Source: Drosophila miranda
Taxonomy: Eukaryota; Arthropoda; Insecta; Diptera; Drosophilidae
Assembly: GCF_003369915.1 (NCBI RefSeq)
Contig: NC_046674.1
Coordinates: forward strand, 25,237,657 to 25,301,656
Length of the DNA: 64,000 nt
Direction: 5' to 3'
Shown: positions 13,701 to 24,260 of the stretch, in pieces
Position numbering within the stretch: position 1 is the first letter of the stretch
Layout: every line of letters starts with the position of its first letter
The notes under the pieces: generated by a model
What the model saw: the letters and a program-made list of their open reading frames with translations, nothing else
What the model was told of the DNA's origin: nothing
The model's database searches: none
Position numbers and translations under genes: made by a program

Positions 13701-15934
13701 ACTGGGGTCTGGTCTGGCCTGGCCCGGCCTGGTCTGGGCTTCTTTTTTCGTGCTATTATCTGTAATTTTATAGAAACTGAACTGTACAACAACTGTACAA
13801 ATAAAATTAAAACGAACCAAATTCGTGTGTGGAGCTGGAAAGAAAGTTTTTGCCAGAAAACAGAAAACAGAAAAAACTGAAACAAAACTGAAATAACAAT
13901 ATTTCAAATGCAAACACATGTGTGCATTGTGGGTCGTGGAACGAACCGACGCGTGCCCGGCCTGGCTTCTTTTACAGAATATTATTCAAATTGTTGCACA
14001 ATATTTGTGAAATCGTAGAGTACAGAACAAACAGTGCTCTAGAGACGTACATACCTACAATGTCTGTACAATATGTAGGTTAGACTAGACTCAACAATAT
14101 TTACCCAACATATTTGCGCACATACTCGTACTCGTAGGTCTGTTTCAATTGAGCCAAATCAACCAAAAGCCAAAAGGAGCAAACAGCTATGCTATGGACC
14201 AACAATGACATGCATACATATGTATGTACATATGTACATATGTAGTTAAGGCCTAAAGCTATTTTGGGAAAAGAACAGAAAAAATTAAGCCGATTAAAAC
14301 CGATTGAAACCGGGATAGTCGATAAGCCCCGGCAGGAACTGGATTTAACTCGAACGTTTCTCTTTCCCTGCCCCACAGACATGGATGACGAATGCTTCCC
14401 CGCCATTTCACTGAAGTCGGCCACCAGTGTGCGGGCCACCATCGATCCCAAATGCCTGACCCTCCACCCGCAATCGCACACACCCGCCACACACAGCAGC
14501 CGCGTGAGCTGCAGTCCCGCCCTGAGCTCAGAGCTGACCACAGCCACAGCGACTTTGACACGGGCCGGGCTCCAGACGCACGCGCACCACCTGCAGAGCG
14601 GGAGCAACAGCAACAGCTCCAGCCACAGCCACAGCCACGTGGTCGCCGCTATGGATCACTATCAACTACCTCACTTGTACGACAATGACTGCAGCTCGTC
14701 GTTGTCGTCGATTCGGGATGGCAGCATATCACCGGACATCTGCTCGGACATTGAGATCGACGAGTCGGCAATCAAGGATGAGCCCATGTCGCCAGACTCC
14801 AGCTGCCCCGCCAGTCCCAACTCACAGGCGAGCAGCTCCCAGCAGCACCAGCTGAGCCTCAATCTGGCCCATCTACAGACGGAAATGCTCTTTGAGCAGA
14901 AGGTGGGCTATTCCTATAAAAACAAGAATGCAGTTCGGCTGTACTCACTGTGTGTTTTTTACCCCTGATTAGCACGGCGGCCTCTTGCTGACCAGCAGCA
15001 GCAGCAGCAGCAGCAACAATCACCTCATTAAGTCCCAGCAGAGACAGCACCAGCACCCGCTCCTTGGACAGGGCGATCTTATAATGGCCAAAATGGAGAT
15101 CAAGAGCGAGAAACAAAACACCAGCAACAGCAGCACCACGAGCAGCAGCAGCTCGGGCAAGTCACATGCCTACGGCATTCCCCTGACGCCGCCATCATCT
15201 CTGCCCAGCGACGATTCCGAAGGTAACTTGACACCGGAACATTTGTTTTCGCCACTGTCGCCCAACGCTTCCGTTTCTATATCCGTGGCCAATGCAGCCA
15301 ATGGCGAGTCATCGACCATGGTGCGGCGAAACGTTACCGGCATCACGCGCTCTGCCAGCTGCGGCGGTTCCGGCACCGGCACCGGCTCCGGCTCCGGCTC
15401 CAACACCAGCACGACCACAACAAGGCAGCCCATACACACGCCGTTGATAAGCTCCCAGCCGGTACGTTCGCCAAGCTCCTGCTACCCAGTAGCAATACTA
15501 ATCAAATTCTTTGACTTGCAGAAGGGCTCTACAGGCACACTGCTGCTGACAGAGGAGGAGAAACGCACATTGCTGGCCGAGGGCTATCCGATACCGCAGA
15601 AGCTCCCGCTAACAAAAGCCGAAGAGAAATCGCTCAAGAAGATCAGACGTAAAATTAAAAATAAAGTAAGTCGAGCTGGAAACAAGCTCCTGTGAGGCAG
15701 GACCAGAGCTCTAATGTTAATTCTGTTTCCCTTTCATAGATCTCTGCTCAGGAAAGTCGTCGCAAGAAGAAGGAGTATATGGACCAGCTGGAGAGGCGCG
15801 TGGAAATTCTTGTCACTGAGAATCACGACTACAAGAAGCGCCTCGAGTCGCTGGAGGAGACCAATGCCAATCTACTTAGTCAGCTGCACAAATTGCAGGC
15901 CCTAGTTAGCAAGCACAATGTGAAAAAGTCCTAA
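1961..15934 (+). CDS. CrebA: CrebA, OASIS/CREB3-like bZIP transcription factor (six coding exons)
   Basis: Exons read from frame and splice sites: 1961-2014, 12288-12498, 14379-14902, 14973-15461, 15522-15665, 15740-15934. Their lengths sum to 538 codons plus TAA, and every intron has GT-AG ends with matching phase. I recall about 516 aa for D. melanogaster. The protein starts [12 protein letters not shown]. The middle is acidic and Ser-rich, with [13 protein letters not shown] and the [12 protein letters not shown] stretch. Exon 5 carries the OASIS-type extension ([20 protein letters not shown]) leading into the basic region KIRRKIKNK, which continues in exon 6 as [13 protein letters not shown]. 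The leucine zipper covers roughly residues 491-529. No membrane segment follows the zipper, as in fly CrebA and unlike vertebrate CREB3L proteins. CrebA is known as a nuclear activator of secretory-pathway genes in salivary gland and epidermis. The start was chosen because it heads the conserved N-terminus and has ACC just before ATG. Confidence 0.95.
3461..3535. repeat. Imperfect GGCTGG/GGGTCT hexamer repeat
   Basis: GGGGCTGGGTCTGG-type hexamers decay into GCGGCTGCG and GCGTCTGCG units. It produces spurious Trp/Gly/Cys-rich frames on both strands. Confidence 0.75.
5647..5674. repeat. GTACAGCG octamer, about 3 copies
   Basis: Three consecutive GTACAGCG units, then a degenerate one (GTAGAG). 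It lies in CrebA intron 1. Confidence 0.7.
5868..5912. repeat. CATA microsatellite
   Basis: Tandem CATA units followed by CACACGTACATACG variants. Similar CATA/GTAT runs recur around 8648, 10287, 10490, 10598 and 10700 in the same intron. Confidence 0.85.
6639..6890 (+). promoter_or_regulatory. CTCTCC-rich, GC-rich block with CRE sites in CrebA intron 1
   Basis: A run of CTCTCCG units at 6639-6680 (GAGA-factor-like on the other strand) is followed at 6682 by TGACGTCC and at 6883-6890 by a perfect palindromic CRE, TGACGTCA. The stretch is far richer in GC than the surrounding intron. CREB/CrebA-family bZIP proteins bind CRE-type sites, so autoregulation or an internal promoter is possible. 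This is inference from motif and composition only. Confidence 0.35.
7685..7742. repeat. (TG)29 microsatellite
   Basis: Uninterrupted TG dinucleotides for 58 bases. Shorter TG/CA runs lie at about 6307-6319, 10064-10084, 10162-10185 and 10238-10258. Confidence 0.95.
9082..9109. repeat. GGATGG microsatellite
   Basis: Four to five GGATGG units, followed by a purine-rich GAGGGGGAG stretch in CrebA intron 1. Confidence 0.75.
9416..9460. repeat. (TCAAG)9 pentamer microsatellite
   Basis: Nine exact TCAAG copies with one CCAAG variant just before. The translated track of SQVKSSQVK is an artefact of the repeat. Confidence 0.95.
12499..14378 (+). other. CrebA intron 2
   Basis: GTAAGT donor at 12499 and a CCCCACAG acceptor ending at 14378. 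It starts with a CGTAAT/CGTGAT microsatellite (about 12507-12545) and holds a dense cluster of one octamer (12609-13100, listed separately). The rest is AT-rich, with a purine/CTGGCC low-complexity stretch near 13710-13740. No coding frame is supported. Confidence 0.75.
12609..13100. promoter_or_regulatory. Cluster of five GACACTTT octamers in CrebA intron 2
   Basis: Exact GACACTTT (or its complement AAAGTGTC) occurs at 12609, 12792, 13039, 13067 and 13093. Near matches with AAAAGTGTT follow at about 13184 and 13244. In 500 bases, both strands, chance predicts about 0.015 exact copies. The sites are in both orientations and unevenly spaced, which fits a transcription-factor cluster or a decayed repeat. 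I do not know the binding factor. Confidence 0.4.
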
Positions 15935-17760
15935 GCCAGGGACCCAGGACGTGTGCCGGTTCCGTTTCTTGTTTGCCCGCCTTCCCGAAATACCTATATA
16001 TCTATACCTATTTACCTATACCTACACCTATACCTATAACTACATATGAATGTATATGTATATAGATATCTATACATTTTTTTTTGTATTTTTTGTTCCG
16101 CCTATTACTTCTGAAGTTTTCTGTGAGAGTTTTGAAGAATTTATAAGACTTGCGCTGTTAGCAAGGAAATGTAAGAATGTTTGTCCGGCTTTTTGTTAGC
16201 ACAAATCGGAAGAAATGTCCTCCCTCCCTCCTACTCCGCGACTGCTCATCCAGCTTTCCCACTCCCCTTCCCTCCACTCCATACATATTCAAAAAAGATT
16301 TAGCACCCAGATGCCTATAACTAATACCATATAATTTGTGTGTATGGATGTATGTCCTAGCTACTTGTAGAACGTTTCTTATATATAGATATGTATATTA
16401 GTCATGCATTCCTGTTATATAAACTTTACCTAGAGTAACTCCAACTCCAACTACAACCACAACAGAAACGATCGACGAGCTCAAACAGCAGAAGCCAATT
16501 CAGAAAAGCGTCATAAGAGAAGCTAACTAACAATATTGTACTCGTAATAGAACGAAATCAACAGACCAAAAAAACAAACAACAAAAAAGAAAAATGCAAA
16601 GAAGAAAAGCTTAAAAAATGGGATATGGCATGTTTTGATGTGGGCTCTGTTCGATCTGATCTGATATAATTTAACTTTATCTACATAAGCGAGCAGCGAT
16701 ATACATGTGCATACATTATGTTTTAGTAATGATTGAATGAATGAACGAAAGACCTCGGAGCCGCATTTCTGCACTATCTTTGGCATGACTCTTGTTCCTT
16801 TAAACGTCATTTCTCAAGCAAACGAATGATACGAAAGTATATACCTAAACAATTCCATAATGGAGCTAGATAGAATGATTTCACAACGAACTACATATGT
16901 TTATATGCTGAATTTTAGTTTCTTTTCATAAGTTTACCACCAGCAACCGCAAAGAAACGCACCAATGTAGAATGTAGAAAGAATCTTGAATTGGTTCTCT
17001 GTCGCGTTGCCTGGCCAAGTTAAACAATTTCCGAGCCAATTATGAAAATGAATTATTGTTTGTTAAGTTTAATATTATAAGACGCCGCTGCACTGACCTC
17101 AAAGTTCGAGGGCAAACCCCAATTTAATCAAATTTTGCAGCAATTATTATTTTTTTTTTTTTTTACATCTTAGTGCAATTTTTTGGCATAACTAGAAATG
17201 CAGATGTTTCGCGCTTTTTCCGCGGCGTTAAAAAATGAGTCATTCTAGTTTAAATTAGTTGAATTTATCTAAAAAAAAGAAAAATACTTAAGCGAAGTTT
17301 TAAGCGTAAACCGATGATTTCTTATTAAATCGATAATACGAGTACTATCTATACAAAATATTTTAGGTATTTTAATGTATTTTTGTTTATGTGTGTGTAA
17401 ACCAAGCGGAGTTGTGCAATTGTTAGTAAAATTAAACAACAAAGAAAAACCTTATAGAAAAATATGGAATCACACTGAAAGAAAAAGCTTGTGCAATGAC
17501 AAAAACTTGACTATAAAATTCGTTAAAAAATAAACAAATAAGATACGATAATAGCAATCCATTTGGAAAAGTAAAAGCGTTTTGAGATGTTTATACACAA
17601 AAGTACAGCAGTTTTAACGCATATTGTAAACTAAAATTGAAAACGATTCCAACGAAAACCAGAAAATATACACAAAAAAATTGTAAAACTTTTATGAGTG
17701 GTTGCTGTAGTTTGGAATAAGCAAGTGCAATTCAAAATAAAACGCAAACAACCATTAGAA
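15935..17760 (+). other. CrebA 3' UTR and polyadenylation region
   Basis: AT-rich non-coding sequence after the CrebA stop. It holds CTATAC repeats near 16000-16060 and several AATAAA hexamers, the last obvious one at 17736-17741, which could end a long 3' UTR. The exact cleavage site is not visible. No reading frame here is convincing. Confidence 0.6.
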
Positions 17761-17811
17761 CAGCACCGATATGCGATATTCATCTTGCCTATTGAAAATT
17801 TTACTTGCTTA

Positions 17812-18105
17812 TCCCCTGGAACACCGGAAACGGGCTCTGCCGTCGACGTCTCCTACATAACTAAATGGCCGGACTAGGTGTTTGTATCCACCAGATATGT
17901 CTTGGCAAGCAGGGGGTACTACAGCTCTGTGGAGTTCCCAGCCATCGAGGGGTCGGAGGAAATGTGGAGGCGCAGGTCCATACAACTGTCGGTCACTCTC
18001 ACTGTCGGACTGGGCATCACCAACAACACACATGTGCCGCAGGAAACCCTGCAGCATTTAATTTACAACAGTTTGGACCGCCTCTTTCACACTATCATAC
18101 GATAG
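17812..18105 (+). pseudogene. Unrecognised gene fragment with one in-frame stop (copy A)
   Basis: One frame reads about 97 codons ending in TAG at 18103-18105, broken only by an in-frame TAG at 17875-17877. The composition is protein-like and GC-richer than the flanks. The C-terminal part is rich in hydrophobic and polar residues (LTVGLGITNNTHVPQ, HLIYNSLDRLF). I do not recognise the family. It could be the last exon of a decayed gene, or a real short exon whose apparent stop marks the intron side. The same frame and the same stop occur in the duplicate at 26148-26441. Confidence 0.4.
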
Positions 18106-19305
18106 TGTTGATTACACTATGCAACATCAATTGGTTAATAATTAATTGTTAGCGTTAACGTAGTATCCATTGCTTTTTGCTTTTTCATCTAATCATCAGC
18201 TTAGCAAGTTGTGCTGGTGAATGCGCCCTATATCTTTGACCAGACGCAAAGACGCATGACGCAGCCCTAGTGTAAACAGCCTATTAGTGTAGAATTTTTT
18301 TTTATAACTGCTGCTTGTTTTAGAGTTCATGTAAATATACTCCAGCCTTTTGTGATCTTATCGCTGCATAAAAACGTAATGTGTGCAAAAATAATATGAT
18401 AAGTGTTAACAAGGGGTTCTCGAAATATATATTCCGAATGTATGTATGTGTGTAAGCCGGTACTCCGTATGCATCCTAAAAATATTCGCTTATTGATCAG
18501 AATCAAGCTTATAATATACATATGCACATAACGATGTACTGCCTTCGAGCTTCGAGCCCCTGCACTTTTTGAGTACCTGGTATGAAAAGAGACTGCTAAA
18601 TTTGTTCGCAATCCAATACCGTATATCTTCAATCCATAAACAAGTAATTACCCAAACATTTTTTGAGTTTCTTATCTTTGGAGATCCTTTATAGCCTTCT
18701 GAGTCTATACGCTACTCATTCCTGACCGTTCAATTTACTTTTTTCGTTGATCATTTGTGTATGCATCCAATATTAAACTTTGTATAACTTGTTTGAACAG
18801 TTGTTCCAGTGTCTCGTAGTTTACACGAAAAAGAGCAGTCTAGAATAATTTAATACAGTCACCACAAAATGATTACAATTAATACCTACACATACTTGTG
18901 CAATTCAAATTGATTGTAATCATATATTACACAACAATATATAAATATGAATGTATGTACATTTATGTCTATATGCTCAACCTTAACAGGCATGCAATTC
19001 ATTCCTTCTTAGCCCAAAATGTGTATAAAAAGCGCATGGGGCTTGCCACCTACTATGGAATATAATTCCGACAATGTCTGCGAATAGGGTACGACAATCT
19101 GGATACAAATTTTTGTACATATTGAGTGCTAAATTTCTAAGCTAAATATATCTCTCTATTACATAAATAAGATTTGGGTCGTCATGGTCCTGATATTTTA
19201 GCGTGTGCGCAGGGGGCTTGCTCCCTAGCATATTATAAAAATCTCGTGTCCCGATGTTTGTGGTTCTGTTCCTTAAATTCATGCTTCAAAATTATATATT
19301 ATTAC
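18106..19305. other. Intergenic AT-rich sequence, nothing recognised
   Basis: No coding frame, RNA gene or known repeat is visible. Most of it (to 19206) is duplicated at 26442-27542. From 19207 to 19305 the sequence is unique in this window. Confidence 0.6.
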
Positions 19306-19520
19306 TCCCAGAAGAAACCGTTTCCGACCCCATAAGGTATACACATATATTCTTGATCAGCCAATAGACGAGTCGATTGAGCCATGTTTGTCTGTCCGTC
19401 CCGATGAGCGCCTAGATCTCAGAGACTACAAGAGAGGGGAACCACACTGACTAAGTGTCGGGTATATATGTAAAGCCCCGGCCCTAGCCACGGCTCACAA
19501 CGTTTCCCCTCGTTTATAAA
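19306..19520 (+). mobile_element. INE-1/DINE-1-like repeat, internally deleted
   Basis: It shares in order the landmarks of the longer copies at 33700 and 34921: CGTTTCCGACCCCATA, ATTCTTGATCAG, GAGTCGATTGAGCC, TGTCTGTCCGTCC, GCGCCTAGATCTCAGAGACTA and the 3' end CTCACAACGTTCCCCTCGTTT. It is about 215 bp against 1.1 kb for the long copies, so the centre is missing. Such non-autonomous, Helitron-related elements are abundant in Drosophila. The family assignment is from memory of these landmarks. Confidence 0.65.
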
Positions 19521-19539
19521 TAAACAAAATTTTATTATT

Positions 19540-19579
19540 GGTATATTTTTACGGTATATTTTAAATTTCGGTATATTTC
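19540..19579 (+). promoter_or_regulatory. Three GGTATATTT boxes (core-promoter motif 6-like) upstream of AGO2
   Basis: GGTATATTTTT at 19540, CGGTATATTTT at 19552 and CGGTATATTTC at 19569. The third, with its preceding bases (19567-19578), fits KTYRGTATWTTT, the Ohler motif 6 found at TATA-less fly promoters. It lies about 760 bp before the AGO2 start codon. It may mark the AGO2 promoter or a divergent transcript; position alone does not decide. Confidence 0.3.
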
Positions 19580-19877
19580 TGAGGTCAGACGCTCATAATC
19601 GAACGAAAACATGAGTCGTAATGGGCTATAGAAAGAGGTATGGACAACAGGAAAAAAACTGCCAAGACAAATTGCAAGATTCGTATGAACTCACCTCGCG
19701 TGTGAGGACAACATACTGTGAAGACAAAATCGGCAAGGTACATTGGGCAAATGGAGTGAAATTCACTTGCATGCGTTGCATTTTCTGGACCGTGTTGCCT
19801 GTTGTCCACTTCCTCTTTTTCCTTCCATTATGTAGCAAATGTGTAGAATATATATTAGAATTAGTGTTGGGTAAACA

Positions 19878-19994
19878 TTGCTCATTTTGGGGAACATGTT
19901 CACTTGTTCTTTTTTAGTAAGTGAGTCAACTCACTCATATTGCTCACTTGTTCACCTGATTGCTCAGTTGCTCATTGCTCACTTAGATTGCTCA
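19878..19994. promoter_or_regulatory. Six TTGCTCA heptamers upstream of AGO2
   Basis: TTGCTCA begins at 19878, 19940, 19960, 19968, 19975 and 19988, with GTTCAC and GAGTCAACTCACTC variants between. Chance expectation for one strand of 117 bp is below 0.01. It may be a degenerate short tandem repeat or a binding-site cluster 350-450 bp before AGO2. No factor is assigned. Confidence 0.35.
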
Positions 19995-20337
19995 GTTTTT
20001 ACTATTTCACTATACTTTCGAAGTATCGAATATACTTTGAATTGAGCGACATACTGAATTTTCAAACACAACACTAGTTAGAATGTAAAATCTGTTGTAT
20101 CGACAAATCCTTCACTGCGTACATTGTTCAATATTGTTTATAATTTTTGATAAATTCGTTATGAAAATTTGTTTTTTGGGAGCACTGCACGAATAATTAA
20201 TTGGGATTAATTTTATTGATTTTCGGTGTGACTTGAAACCGGAACGAACAGAACCTGTTTAACTGCATTATAGTGCAGCAATACGCAATCAGTTGCAATC
20301 AGTTAGTTGCTTTTTCACGCATCAGAAAGTCTCAGAC

Positions 20338-23300
20338 ATGGGAAAGAAAAATAGTAAGAATACTAAAAAATTGCATTATTTAGGTAATGTTACTTACTCC
20401 ATCGTATTTCATTAAAATCTTAGAATATAAGGAGGCTGAGAAGCCTGTGCCCCCTGCAGCACAGCCACAACAACAACAAGGTAAGTGAAATGCACTACAA
20501 ATGTACTACAACAAAATCTTCTAGCATCTTCTGTATGTATATGTTGTATGTACATACATATGTATATATAATATGTAACGTCCATTCCTCCGATAAGCAT
20601 TGTAAATACATATGTACATACATACGGGGGAATCACGAAATTCGCCGAGCCTTTGATGAAATCAATTTGGTGTGGGCTGACATGTGCACGAAAGATTTCA
20701 CTCCTTTGTTTAGTGGAAAACACTAGATTTTAATATTTTTCTTGTTTTCCACTAAAATTATGAGCAGCTGCTGGTGCACCGGGTGCTCAGAACAGACCCA
20801 CTCAACCCGCTAGACCCCCAGCCACTCCCACTGCATCCACAAGCTCCGCCGCTTCTGGGTCCCAACTACAGCAGGGAGGATGGCGAACACAGGACAGTCA
20901 CCAGCAGCGCTCTCAGGCCGGGCAAGGCTGGGGCGGACAACAAAAAGGACCGCGGCAGCCAGGAGGCAGTCAACAGAGAGGACCGCAGAAGCAAGGAGGC
21001 GGACAAGAGAGAGGACCGCAGCAGCAAGGAGGCGGACAACAGAGAGGACCACCCCAAAAGCAGGGTGGCGCGGCTCTGCCGCCTCTCCCAGCAGGCACCA
21101 TGAAGCGTGGAACTTTGGGAAAACCAGGTCAAGTATCTGTCAATTACCTCGACGTTAACTTGGACAAAATGCCAGCTGTGGCCTACCACTACGATGTGAA
21201 GATCACGCCAGAGCGTCCTAAGAAGTTCTATCGTCAGGCTTTTGATCAGTACAGAGTTGAACACTTGGGCGGTGCGATTGCCGCATTTGATGGACGTGCA
21301 TCGGCCTACTCAGCTGTGAAGCTAAAATGCAGCTCCCAGGGCCAAGAAGTGAAAGTAAGTGCTGTTGTGTATTTCGCCGAGCTTGAGGAACCTTTAAAGT
21401 GAATATTGCTTTCTTGCCGTCCAGATATTAGATCGCCACGGCCGTACTCTGACTTATACTCTGGAACTCAAGGAGACAGAGGACCTGGAGGTCGATCTGA
21501 ACTCGCTGAGAAAGTGAGTAAACCGTTATATTGAACCAAATGTGTCGGCAGAGAATCGGCATAATGCAATTTCCCATTTTTCCATTTTTGCAGCTATATG
21601 AAGAATAAGATATATGACAAGCCCATGAGAGCCTTGCAGTGTCTGGAGGTTGTGTTGGCGGCCCCCTGTCATAACACCGCCATACGCGCCGGTCGCTCGT
21701 TCTTCAAAAGGTCAGAGCCCGGTCAAGCCTTTGATCTGAACGACGGCTACGAAGCTCTAGTTGGACTCTATCAAGCATTCGTGCTTGGCGATCGTCCGTT
21801 TGTTAATGTGGACATATCGCACAAGTCCTTTCCGAAGGCCATGACGATCATTGAATATTTAGAGCAGTATCAGCGCCAGAAAATTGAGAAAAGCACAAAT
21901 CTTGACTACAGGCGTTACGATATCGAATCATTCCTAAAGGGCATGAATATAGTATACGATCCGCCTGCCTGTTTTGCCAGTGCCCCTCGCGTCTTCAGAG
22001 TCAACGGGCTTTCCAAGTTTCCCGCTAGCAGTCAGAAATTTGAGCTGGATGGGAAGCAAACGACCGTTGCAGAGTACTTCCGGTCTCGGAAATATAATTT
22101 AAAGTATCCGAACCTGCTCTGCTTGCATGTTGGGCCGCCGTTGAAAAACATTTATTTGCCTATCGAACTATGTCGCATTGAGGATGGGCAGGCCCTGAAT
22201 GTGAGTTCAACAAGTTCCTTTCACTGCAAATAATTTCCTGATTTGATTTCTTTACATCGCATTGCAGCGCAAGGATGGAGCTAATCAGGTGGCGGCCATG
22301 ATTAAGTATGCTGCCACTTCCACCAACGAGAGGAAGGCCAAGATCATCCACTTGCTCGAATATTTCAAACACAACTTAGATCCGACCATCAGCCACTTTG
22401 GCATTCGCTTGGAAAACGACTTCATTGTGGTGAATACACGCACCCTCAATGCGCCTCAGGTTGAGTATAAGAATAACAATTTGGCTTCAGTGAGGAACGG
22501 TTCGTGGCGCATGGATCGCATGCAATTCTATGACCCCAAGCCAAAGACACATAAATGGGCTATACTCTACGGTAAGATTCACTACATGAGTGTGGTCGAT
22601 TTTCAGGGCATGGTAAGTTGTGCACGGCTGGAAGCAGAATTTCACTCAGATCCTGACTAATTTTCTTTGCAGATAATTGAGCTGAGTGGCACCGTCAATG
22701 TGTGCCTGATTAACAAAGCCGAGATACGGAATTACAGGGATGAGCGTGAACTGGATTCTCATTTCCTTGATTTCAAAAAAAATAAATTTGATTTGGTGTT
22801 CGTTATTATACCAAATTCCGGGTCCGTTTATGATGTCGTGAAGCAAAAGACTGAGCTGGAGCATGGAATTCTCACACAATGCATCAAGGAGAACACAGTC
22901 CTGCGTAAATGTAACCTGCAGTGTATTGGCAACATTATGCTTAAGGTCAATTCCAAGCTTAACGGCATCAATCATAAGCTGAAGGAGGACCCCCGCTGTC
23001 TGCTAAAGAATGCGATGTTCTTGGGTGCTGATGTAACTCATCCATCGCCAGATCAGCGTGAGATCCCCAGTGTGGTGGGTGTTGCCGCCTCCCATGATCC
23101 ATTCGGGGCTTCATATAACATGCAATATCGCTTGCAACGCTCGACCTTGGAGGAGATAGAGGACATGGAGTCGATAACTCTTGAGCACTTGCGTGTCTAT
23201 CATCAGTTCCGGAAATCCTATCCCGAGCACATTGTCTATTATCGTGATGGCGTGAGCGATGGTCAGTTTCCCAAGATCAAGAATGAAGAGTTGAGGGGAA

Positions 23301-23923
23301 TTTCTGCGGCCTGCAGCGAGGTAAGTTGAAGTCTTGCCTCCCGAAGCCTCATCATTTTCGATCGCTAATCTCCCTTCGTCTCCTATCAGATGCGCATTAA
23401 TCCCAAGATTTGCTGCGTCATCGTAGTTAAGCGGCATCATTCACGCTTCTTTCCGAACGGAACTCCATCGCAATACAACAAGTTTAACAATGTAGATCCG
23501 GGAACGGTCGTCGATCGCACCATTGTCCATCCCAATGAGATGCAGTTCTTCATGGTCAGCCATCAGTCGATTCAGGGGACGGCCAAGCCGACGCGTTACA
23601 ATGTGATTGAGAATACGGGCAACTTGGATATAGACTTACTGCAGCAATTAACATACAATCTTTGTCACATGTTTCCCCGTTGCAACCGCGCAGTGTCTTA
23701 TCCGGCTCCGGCATATTTGGCACATTTGGCTGCGGCACGTGGACGTGTCTATCTCACTGGGTGCGATATTAATGTTATTATTGTTACGTATATTCGTTTT
23801 GACGGTACATATCTTGACTGCTTCTCTTACAGCTGCACCAAGTTCCGCACTCCAAAGGAGGAATACGCAAAGCGGTTGATTGTTCCAGAGTTCCTGAAAA
23901 CGAACCCCATGTATTTCGTGTAG
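20338..23923 (+). CDS. AGO2: AGO2, Argonaute 2 slicer of the siRNA pathway (nine exons)
   Basis: Exons: 20338-20353, 20424-20480, 20768-21354, 21425-21513, 21594-22200, 22268-22612, 22673-23320, 23390-23760, 23833-23923. They total 2811 nt, 936 codons plus TAG, with GT-AG introns and consistent phases. The start MGKKNK resembles the fly AGO2 N-terminus. Residues to about 135 are Gln/Gly-rich with imperfect QRGPQ-QGGG units; I recall roughly 400 such residues in D. melanogaster, so this tail is short. Then come the conserved core from MKRGTLGKPGQ, the PAZ region mainly in exon 5, and PIWI. PIWI keeps the slicer residues D687 (GADVTHPSP), D759 (YYRDGVSDG) and H895 (YLAHLAA). The C-terminus PMYFV is the usual Argonaute end. 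AGO2 loads siRNAs in the cytoplasm and cleaves viral and transposon RNA. The gene looks functional. It sits inside a tandem duplication, so paralogues are expected; obscura-group flies are known for AGO2 duplicates. Confidence 0.95.
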
Positions 23924-24109
23924 GCAGAACAGTAAATACGGTTACAGTTACCCTTTTGCCAATAAGAATTTAATTCAAACATCATTATTCTTTATTAATT
24001 TTTTATTTTATCACATTTCTTGAACCATAATCGTATATATCATATGTAAAGGGCACACTCTACTGCTTTCATTAGGAGCTTCGATGTGAATGACGTCTTT
24101 AGTGGCTCT

Positions 24110-24260
24110 CCAGCTGGAGAGGCGCGTGGAAATTCTTGTCACTGAGAATCACGACTACAAGAAGCGCCTCGAGTCGCTGGAGGAGACCAATGCCAATCTA
24201 CTTAGTCAGCTGCACAAATTGCAGGCCCTAGTTAGCAAGCACAATGTGAAAAAGTCCTAA
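24110..24260 (+). pseudogene. Truncated copy of the last CrebA exon (leucine zipper only)
   Basis: It begins mid-codon-run at CAGCTGGAGAGG and encodes the zipper and the original stop (TAA 24258-24260), identical in frame to 15784-15934. It lacks the start, activation region and basic region. It is the left edge of duplication copy B and follows the AGO2 3' flank (23924-24109) directly, so it marks the duplication junction and is not a working gene. Confidence 0.9.

Larger units (their letters stand above)
15784..19206 (+). repeat. Segmental duplication, copy A (CrebA 3' end to AGO2 upstream)
   Basis: From within the last CrebA exon (CAGCTGGAGAGG) to GCGTGT at 19206, this segment matches 24110-27542 nearly base for base. 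Differences are a few substitutions and small indels in homopolymers, for example the A-rich tract near 16570 against 24905. It contains the leucine zipper codons, the CrebA 3' UTR and an unidentified gene fragment. The very low divergence implies recent duplication or continuing gene conversion. Confidence 0.95.

Noticed and set aside
19621..19917. 98-codon plus-strand frame upstream of AGO2
   Set aside because: AT-rich, overlaps an equally open minus-strand frame, and has no motif or splice link to AGO2.
24110..24260. A second functional CrebA downstream of AGO2
   Set aside because: Only the zipper part of the last exon is present, with no start, splice acceptor or basic region.
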